Shown piece by piece: positions 22,373-28,821 of a DNA stretch of 28,821 bases. The position numbers were made by a program, and so were the translations under genes. The notes beneath the pieces were generated by a model. That model worked only from the letters and a program-made list of their open reading frames with translations. It was not told the DNA's origin and ran no database searches. Positions within the stretch are counted from its first letter, which is position 1; each line of letters starts with the position of its first letter. The stretch is from JAJUFS01 sp036381175 (GTDB taxonomy: Bacteria > Pseudomonadota > Gammaproteobacteria > Natronospirales > JAJUFS01), in contig DASVDI010000002.1 in the NCBI GenBank assembly GCA_036381175.1, forward strand, positions 1-28,821, read 5' to 3'.

Positions 22373-25300
22373 ATGGAGCGTCATTTTTCCATTGCGACGC
22401 TGACGGGCGTGGTAATACTTTCCGCACTTGCGTCATTTTCACTTGCCGCTGCCACTCTCGTCGGTAACACCTCGGGGTCGTTTGCCGTTTCAGCATCCGG
22501 CAACGCCACCTACCGGCTTGCTCTTTCCCTTCCTTCTGGTACAGCCGGAATGACTCCAGAACTCGCGCTGGTTTACAGCAGCGGTGCCGGCGACGGCGTT
22601 GCCGGCTGGGGCTGGGGTATCAGCGGCATTTCCAGCATTCGGCGTTGCACGAAGACTTACGCGCAAAACGGAACGAGAACGTCGATTTCGTACAGTTCCG
22701 GCGACCGGCTTTGTCTCGATGGCAATCAGCTGATGCTTCATTCGGGCAGCTATCTTTCCGCGGGCGCGGTCTATCGCGGTGAGATCGACAATTTCACGAA
22801 GGTGACCCAAGTGGGCAGCGGTACCAGCGCTTACTTCAAGGTCGAATATCCCAACGGCCACATCGCCGAGTTCGGATCGACTACCGCCTCCCGCAAGCTT
22901 AAGGATGGCAGCAGTGCGATCCTGGAATGGGCGATCAGCAAGATCGAGGATCGATCCGCGAACGGCAACGCGATCACGTTCAATTACTCGACGGATGCCG
23001 GCGGCGCGTTGTTGCCGCAGTCTGTGTCTTACGCACCTTTCTATATTGTGGATTTTATTTATCAGGGCCGGCCGGCTGGCGAAGCGCGGGTGCAATGGCA
23101 TGCGGGCAGCGAAGCCGGTTACACGCAACGCCTGGATCGCATCGAGATCCGATACAACGGCAACAACATCGTTCGCCGTTACGAACTCAGCTACGAAAGC
23201 AGCCTTTCACCTGTCACGAAGCGCAGCCGACTTGCGTCGATCCAGGAATGTGGTGTCGGCACCGCCGATTGCTACAAGCCATTGACGTTCGACTGGCAGG
23301 ATGCAAGCAGCGCGCGGCATGTCATGGACTATCTGTCCGCGGGTTCATCAGCCGCGAAGTGGCAATGGGGAGATATCAATGGCGACGGGCTTGACGATGC
23401 GGTGTTTCACGGCTGCGGTCCGTCGTGTATGGAGGGCATTTTCCGGCTCACCTACTACCTGTCGTCCGGCAATGGTTCGATGGTATTCGGGGCAAGTGAC
23501 ATCGTATGGGACGACGAGCAAGCCAACACATTCATCCTGCTGGATTACAACAACGATGGCCGTCTTGATGTCGGGTTCGGCCGGGATCCAACGGGCGGGA
23601 CGAACCGCAAGCTCGCCATCGCAACCTGGAACAACGGCTTCCACGAAAGCGAACTCATTCAGACAGACATAGTTTTTTCCGAAGACATGCAGGTTCTGGA
23701 CGTGGATGGCGATGGGTACCCCGAACTGGTCAAGTTCGAGATCGACCGTATTGTCATCTACCGCAACAATTCGCCCGCGAACCCGGCCTTTTCATTGACC
23801 AGCAAAGAGGAGATCCTCGCCGAAGACATTGATCCTTCGCTCGGCACGGCGTCATTTTCCGTGCAGCAGGGAGGCGTCGTCGCGATGGACCCGCCCGACC
23901 CGCCGGAATGGTCGCCGACACTCAAGGCGGGACGGTCCGCGGACGTCGATGGTGACGGCCGCGAAGACCTGCTGGTTCCGGTCGTGACGATCGCCGGAAT
24001 ACAGTGGTATGCGGGATTTTCCCGGTTCACGGAAAGCGGCGCGGGCATGGTGTTTGCGCCGCTCGGGCTGATTCACGAACCGACCCTCGGCGATGTCAAC
24101 GGTGACGGACTTGCGGATCTCGTCTATCTCACGTCCAGCGATGTCGTTCATCTGCGCCTGAGCAAGGGCTTCGCCAGCGGCTCCGTGGACCAGAGTTTCG
24201 GCGCCGACATCACGACCGGCATCGTGATCGAGCCCTACACCCTGGACGACAACAAGTACCTGATCACTCTGGTCGATGTGAATCTCGATGGCATGCAGGA
24301 CCTGTTCTGGGTCGACTCGCAGGTCAACAGCAGCTTCGAACTGGAATATCGCTGGCGCAGGGCGCTATCGACGGGAACGAACTTCGGTTCGCCGAGCGAC
24401 TGGGGGCTGGGAGGCGGCGGATTCTCGAGCTCTCTGGCCCCATTGGGCGTGCTGGATCAGAATGGCGATGGCGCGGTGGACTTGGCTATGAGTCGCAACG
24501 TCAGCCTTGCGGGCAACGCGAACGACTACGCACCCGCCAGCGATACCCTCACAAAAATCACCGACAGCTACGGCCTGGTCACGAGCATCGCGCATGAGCC
24601 GCTGGTTACCGTGCACGACTGGAGTGACCAGGGCGCAATCGATAACGCGTACCGCGCTCCACCCCATGGCCAAGTGGTCAATCGATACACCTCCAGCGAC
24701 GGAATCGGCGGGACGTTCGAGGTGTCGTACACGTACTCCGGCGGCATGTTCGACCGGCGTGGTCGCGGCTTTCTCGGCTTCGTTTCGCGCACAGCGGAAG
24801 ATGATCGCCTTCCCGGCGTTGAAACGAAGACCACCTATTCCCAGAGTTTTCCCTACATTGGCAGGCGCGTTGCACAGGAAACGCGCTGGACATCCGACGG
24901 CGAGCTGATCACCGAAGAGAAGACCGAGTTTGCGAAAGTCCCGCGCGGCAGCGGTGATGAGCAGTACACACAGGTTTATGCCGCAGCCTCCGTCGAGCAG
25001 ACCTATGGGGTCAACGCTGCCGACCGCGGTTTGGTAACGCGAAGCGTGCGCACCGATCGTTCCAACCCCGATTTCTGGGGAAACCCGCGAACGCTTGTCG
25101 TTACGCATTCTCCCAGCGATCAGTCCTCGAACGCAGACCCATCAGGATTGACGACGACCACGAATCTGACATTCCAGAATGACATCGCTAACTGGTGTCT
25201 TGGTCTGCCGATCGACAGGATGACCAGCAGCCAACTTGAGTATCGCCACGGGACGGCGAGCTATCTGAATTGTCGTCTGCAAACGAAGATTGTCGGTTAC

Positions 25301-28300
25301 GGCACGACGAAGGCCGTGACGACAAGCTACGTTCGCGATGCCTTCGGCAATGTCACGACCGAAACCGTCAGCGCGCCTGGCGAGATCAGTCGCGTCACCG
25401 ATTACGAGTGGAGTCCGGACGGAAGATTCCTTCTTGCAGTCGAAAACGCGCTCGGGCATCGCACCACCACGGAATGGTACGAAGATACCGGCCTGCCGGA
25501 ATACCGGACCGGACCGAACGGACTCACCGTCAACTGGTTTTACGACAATCTCGGAAACCGAACGCGTGAAGAACGACCAGACGGCACCGAGACGGTCTGG
25601 AGTCGCGTGTACTGCAGTTCGAACTGCGGCGTCACGAATGGCGAATACGTGGTGACGGAAACGCAGCAGCGAACAGGCGTGAGCGGCAGCATCCATGGCA
25701 GAACACAGAGCGTCATTGACTCGCTGGAGCGCGTGCTCGAAGTGAGGCGCCCAAACCTTCATGCCGGCAGTTCGACATGGGGCATCGGCTGGTCAGCTAC
25801 GCGCAATGAGTACGATGCTCTTGGACGGCTTCATAAACAAAGCATGCCGTTCGAATACGGCACGGAGCCGCAGCACAAAACCGTTCGCAGTTACGACGTG
25901 CTTGGCCGTCTTGTCAGCGAAGTATTCGCCAGCGGCGGTGTTAATGGCTACGCCTACAATGGCCTTGTCACCACCATCACCGATCCGCTGAATCATCGGA
26001 CCATCAAGGAAGAAGATGCAAAGGGGCGCGTCGTTAGCGTCACCGACGCCTATTTCAACGACACGATCTATGCCTATGACGGTTTCGATAACCTGACCGA
26101 CACCTGGGCTCCAGGAAACTCGCACATTCATATCGAGTATGACGATCGCGGTTTCAAGGAGAGCGTTGACGATCCGGACATGGGCAACTGGAGCTACTAC
26201 TACAACGCGTACGGCGAACTCGAATCGCAGACCGACGCCAAGAACCAGGTCGTCACGCTCACCTACGACACGCTTGGCCGTCTCAAGACGCGCATCGAAA
26301 ACAACGACGAAGATGTGACGACGTGGACGTACGACGGTCCCGGCGGCAGCCTGACGATTCCGATGATCGGAAAGCTGTACACCGTCAGCCAGGTCGAAGG
26401 CGGCGTGGAGGTGTATGGCGAGGAGACAATGTACGACTCACAGGGTCGTCCCTTGCAGGTAACGACGAGCATCGATGGCGCTGACTACACCACGAACTAC
26501 GCTTACGACGTGTACGGACGTCTAGCGAGCGTCGAATACCCGAACAGTTTCGAGACAGTCATTAATAATCCGCCGACGGCGAACATCAACATGGTCTCGT
26601 CGCACATTCTGCCGGGTGCTGCCACGATGGATGGTCGCGGCAGCACCGACGACAACTTCCCGAACCCGGACCTGCAATACACGTGGAGCCAGATCGACGG
26701 TCCCGGCACGGTGAGTCTCTCAGGCGCAGGCTCAGCCATTGCCTCGTTCACGCCCACGCTGCCGGGTCACTACACCTTCCAGCTGGAAGTCTTCGATGGC
26801 GCGGATGTCGATCAGGCCAGCGCCGCCGTGAACGTGAAGCCATCGGCGCCCGGCGCGCCAAGCGTTCTCTCGGAAGTACCGAGCACAAGCTACACCGTGA
26901 CCTGGTCGCAGCCGGTCTACGGTGTCACCGCCAACACTCGTTATGAACTGCAGGAAGCCACCAACAGCGGTTTCACGAGCAACGCGAGGATCATTCCCGC
27001 AAGCGGCACCAGCGCATCCGTCACTGCGCGCAGCAACACAACCACGTACTACTACCGCGTGCGTGCTTGCGAAGGCGCGACCAGCACCTGGTGCGGCGCG
27101 TGGAGTGCAACGCGTTCCACCACGGTGCGCCTGGCACCCGGTGCACCGAGCGGCGTGAATGCCACGCCATCAAGCACTGACACCGGCATCATCACGGTGA
27201 CCTGGAACGCCGCGTCAGGCAACGTCACGAACTATCGGCTCGAAGAGATGGGTTCGGGGCGCTATTGGAATACGGGAACCACCCGCAGCAAGTCCCTCAC
27301 GCAGGCCACGCCCGGCAGCTGGTCGTACCGCGTGCGTGCGTACAACAGTTCCACGGGCGGCAGCTACAGCAACACCGACAGCGTGAACGTCGTCACCCCC
27401 GCAACCCTTGCCGCACCGGCGGTCACGTCCGAGGACGATATGACGGGCGACTTCACCATCACCTGGAACTCGGGCGGCAGCGGCGTGAGCCGTTACGACA
27501 TGCAGCGCCGCGTCACGCTCGGCAGCACCACCTACAACTGGACGACACAGAACAAGGGCACGAGCCGCACGCACAGCGAAAGCAATGTCGACAGCGGTGA
27601 TTACGAGTTCCGCGTGCGCACCTGCAAGGCAACCGGCTGCGGCAACTGGAGCGGCATTCGGACCATCACCATTGTCCGTCCGCAGTGGGACAAATGCCCG
27701 CCGAACTGCGACGATCCGTGGGGCGCCAGCACAGCGGAACCTGTTGCAGACGAACCGGTGACGGAAGGCGCAACGCAATCCGCACCGGCGGACAGCACGG
27801 CCCCGGCGAGCGACACCACCGCTCCAACGACAGGCGAAAGCACACCATCGCCCGAAAGCGGCAACACCGCCAACGACATCGCACGCAATGATGCTTCCGT
27901 TATTACACACGCCAACGGCATGCCGGTCCTTCGCGATGCGGCCATGCTCGATGTAGCCAACACCAACCGGAACGGCTTCCGTCTCATGCCACCGGCGCGG
28001 CCGTATGATCTTGCACGCCGACAAGCGTCGCGCGATCACTCAACATTCGCGAACGCGCCCGCCCGCGCCCTGAAAACATCATCGGCCGCGCTCGTCGCGA
28101 CCGCCTCGACCACAACCCTCAACTACCGGTTCAAAGTCACCTACGAATACGATCAGTGGAGCCACCTGGTGCAGGTGAAGAACGCGGCGGGCGGCACCGT
28201 GTACTGGCAAGCGAACAACGCCGACGCCGCCGGCCACCTCGTCAACGAGCAGTACGGCAACGGCGTCATGGTCTCGCACCTGTACGACCCAGCCTCCGGC

Positions 28301-28821
28301 CTCGTTCAGGAAATCAGCGCCTCGAACGCCAGCGCCGAGTCCATCCAGTTCCTGGCCTACGACTGGGACACCGCCGGCAACCTCGAAGAGCGGCGCGACG
28401 AGCGCGCGGTGCTCACCGAACACTTCTATTACGACAGCCTCAACCGGCTGGACTACAGCACGCTGGCGAGTCCAATGTTCTCCGGCACCAACTTGGATAT
28501 TGCCTACGACGCGGCCGGCAACATCACCAACAAGACCGGCGTCGGTGACTACTACTACGAAAGCACGCGCACACACGCCATCACACGGCTCGAACGTCCC
28601 GACAACACCACAGACACGTTCACGTACGACGCCAACGGCAACCTCACCAGCGGCGCAGGCAAGACCGTCACCTGGACCCACTACAACTACCCCGCATCCG
28701 TCAGCCGCGGCGGCAGCACCGTCACGTTCCAGTACGGCCCCGATCGCCAGCGCGTCCAGGAATCCGGCCCCGGCTACACGCGCACGACAGTCAATGCGTA
28801 CTTCGAGGTGGCAACCGAAGG
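22373..28821 (+). CDS. Secreted SpvB / VCBS / TcdB-middle / Rhs-repeat giant protein (3' end outside window)
   Basis: The frame stays open for 2149 codons to the window edge. A signal peptide (about 1-25) leads into an SpvB domain (about 30-330: GTAGMTPELALVYSSGAGDG, VAGWGWGISGIS, RCTKTYAQNG). VCBS/FG-GAP repeats follow (about 335-715: DINGDGLDDAV, DYNNDGRLDV, DVDGDGYPEL, DVNGDGLADL, DQNGDGAVDL), then a TcdB middle-type region (about 724-890: LTKITDSYGLVTSI, GGMFDRRGRGFLGF). YD/Rhs repeats start near 977 (YDNLGNRTREE, YDALGRLHKQS, YDVLGRLVSE, YDTLGRLKTR) and run to 1390. A PKD domain (about 1400-1490), three FN3 domains (about 1495-1770) and an acidic Ser/Thr/Pro linker interrupt the repeats, which resume at about 1918. 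The family forms closed shells carrying a C-terminal toxin or effector; that end is not in view. Confidence 0.88.
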   Translation, partial: MERHFSIATLTGVVILSALASFSLAAATLVGNTSGSFAVSASGNATYRLALSLPSGTAGMTPELALVYSSGAGDGVAGWGWGISGISSIRRCTKTYAQNGTRTSISYSSGDRLCLDGNQLMLHSGSYLSAGAVYRGEIDNFTKVTQVGSGTSAYFKVEYPNGHIAEFGSTTASRKLKDGSSAILEWAISKIEDRSANGNAITFNYSTDAGGALLPQSVSYAPFYIVDFIYQGRPAGEARVQWHAGSEAGYTQRLDRIEIRYNGNNIVRRYELSYESSLSPVTKRSRLASIQECGVGTADCYKPLTFDWQDASSARHVMDYLSAGSSAAKWQWGDINGDGLDDAVFHGCGPSCMEGIFRLTYYLSSGNGSMVFGASDIVWDDEQANTFILLDYNNDGRLDVGFGRDPTGGTNRKLAIATWNNGFHESELIQTDIVFSEDMQVLDVDGDGYPELVKFEIDRIVIYRNNSPANPAFSLTSKEEILAEDIDPSLGTASFSVQQGGVVAMDPPDPPEWSPTLKAGRSADVDGDGREDLLVPVVTIAGIQWYAGFSRFTESGAGMVFAPLGLIHEPTLGDVNGDGLADLVYLTSSDVVHLRLSKGFASGSVDQSFGADITTGIVIEPYTLDDNKYLITLVDVNLDGMQDLFWVDSQVNSSFELEYRWRRALSTGTNFGSPSDWGLGGGGFSSSLAPLGVLDQNGDGAVDLAMSRNVSLAGNANDYAPASDTLTKITDSYGLVTSIAHEPLVTVHDWSDQGAIDNAYRAPPHGQVVNRYTSSDGIGGTFEVSYTYSGGMFDRRGRGFLGFVSRTAEDDRLPGVETKTTYSQSFPYIGRRVAQETRWTSDGELITEEKTEFAKVPRGSGDEQYTQVYAAASVEQTYGVNAADRGLVTRSVRTDRSNPDFWGNPRTLVVTHSPSDQSSNADPSGLTTTTNLTFQNDIANWCLGLPIDRMTSSQLEYRHGTASYLNCRLQTKIVGYGTTKAVTTSYVRDAFGNVTTETVSAPGEISRVTDYEWSPDGRFLLAVENALGHRTTTEWYEDTGLPEYRTGPNGLTVNWFYDNLGNRTREERPDGTETVWSRVYCSSNCGVTNGEYVVTETQQRTGVSGSIHGRTQSVIDSLERVLEVRRPNLHAGSSTWGIGWSATRNEYDALGRLHKQSMPFEYGTEPQHKTVRSYDVLGRLVSEVFASGGVNGYAYNGLVTTITDPLNHRTIKEEDAKGRVVSVTDAYFNDTIYAYDGFDNLTDTWAPGNSHIHIEYDDRGFKESVDDPDMGNWSYYYNAYGELESQTDAKNQVVTLTYDTLGRLKTRIENNDEDVTTWTYDGPGGSLTIPMIGKLYTVSQVEGGVEVYGEETMYDSQGRPLQVTTSIDGADYTTNYAYDVYGRLASVEYPNSFETVINNPPTANINMVSSHILPGAATMDGRGSTDDNFPNPDLQYTWSQIDGPGTVSLSGAGSAIASFTPTLPGHYTFQLEVFDGADVDQASAAVNVKPSAPGAPSVLSEVPSTSYTVTWSQPVYGVTANTRYELQEATNSGFTSNARIIPASGTSASVTARSNTTTYYYRVRACEGATSTWCGAWSATRSTTVRLAPGAPSGVNATPSSTDTGIITVTWNAASGNVTNYRLEEMGSGRYWNTGTTRSKSLTQATPGSWSYRVRAYNSSTGGSYSNTDSVNVVTPATLAAPAVTSEDDMTGDFTITWNSGGSGVSRYDMQRRVTLGSTTYNWTTQNKGTSRTHSESNVDSGDYEFRVRTCKATGCGNWSGIRTITIVRPQWDKCPPNCDDPWGASTAEPVADEPVTEGATQSAPADSTAPASDTTAPTTGESTPSPESGNTANDIARNDASVITHANGMPVLRDAAMLDVANTNRNGFRLMPPARPYDLARRQASRDHSTFANAPARALKTSSAALVATASTTTLNYRFKVTYEYDQWSHLVQVKNAAGGTVYWQANNADAAGHLVNEQYGNGVMVSHLYDPASGLVQEISASNASAESIQFLAYDWDTAGNLEERRDERAVLTEHFYYDSLNRLDYSTLASPMFSGTNLDIAYDAAGNITNKTGVGDYYYESTRTHAITRLERPDNTTDTFTYDANGNLTSGAGKTVTWTHYNYPASVSRGGSTVTFQYGPDRQRVQESGPGYTRTTVNAYFEVATE
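26552..28126 (+). other. PKD + 3 x FN3 + linker insertion within the Rhs repeats
   Basis: The YD repeats stop after YDVYGRLASVEYPNSF and resume with RFKVTYEYDQWSHLVQVKNA. In uninterrupted relatives these two pieces are adjacent (pattern YP-x-G followed directly by a F-x-V-x-Y-x-Y strand). The 525 codons between encode a PKD-like domain (LQYTWSQIDGPGTVSLSG, GHYTFQLEVFDGADVD), three fibronectin type III-like units each with a Y-x-Y-R-V-R-A/T motif (YYYRVRACEG, WSYRVRAYNS, YEFRVRTCKA), and an acidic Thr/Ser/Pro-rich linker. Frame is kept across both joints. Confidence 0.65.

Noticed and set aside
27215..28039. A 274-codon minus-strand frame within the Rhs gene
   Set aside because: Antisense to FN3 and linker sequence that is in frame with the whole giant gene; its composition is Arg/Val/Ala-rich with no domain.

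Overview
The window is about 60% GC. It carries outer-membrane lipoproteins, a TonB-dependent receptor, a Fur-type operator and a HemP gene, so it comes from a Gram-negative bacterium, most likely an environmental gammaproteobacterium. That placement is inferred from gene content. No rRNA, tRNA, CRISPR array or transposase was seen.

Layout, left to right. (1) 1-191, minus: the 5' end of an NfeD-type membrane serine protease. It diverges from an ECF sigma factor / zinc anti-sigma / DUF4097 beta-repeat operon (254-2393). (2) A 138-bp MITE-like element lies at 2410-2547. It is followed by a PNPOx-like flavoprotein (minus), a one-domain asparaginase-type protein, an exported metallo-beta-lactamase-fold hydrolase and two small membrane proteins (to 5624). 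(3) 5.6-7.5 kb holds small poorly known genes, a lipoprotein with a strong terminator, and a two-CBS-domain protein (minus). (4) 7741-12877 is an envelope block: an S41-type peptidase and two tandem NHL beta-propeller lipoproteins that share their propeller but have different acidic, calcium-type stalks. (5) 12964-17761 is a Fur-type heme uptake operon: heme TonB receptor, HemP, an exported protein with four chelatase half-domains and a His-rich loop, and a HmuV-like ABC protein whose ATPase motifs are all lost. (6) 17772-22071, minus strand and convergent with the heme operon, is a tightly coupled operon: cupredoxin, GGDEF-EAL membrane protein, DUF3034 barrel and a truncated-hemoglobin lipoprotein. 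(7) 22373 to the window end is the first 2149 codons of a secreted SpvB / VCBS / TcdB-middle / Rhs giant. Its YD-repeat shell is interrupted by a block of about 525 codons made of PKD, three FN3 domains and a linker.

The most interesting part is 13.0-22.1 kb. Heme import, a putative exported (de)chelatase and a pseudo-ATPase abut, tail to tail, a c-di-GMP module with predicted copper and heme proteins. The domain content is read from sequence motifs; the joint function is inference.
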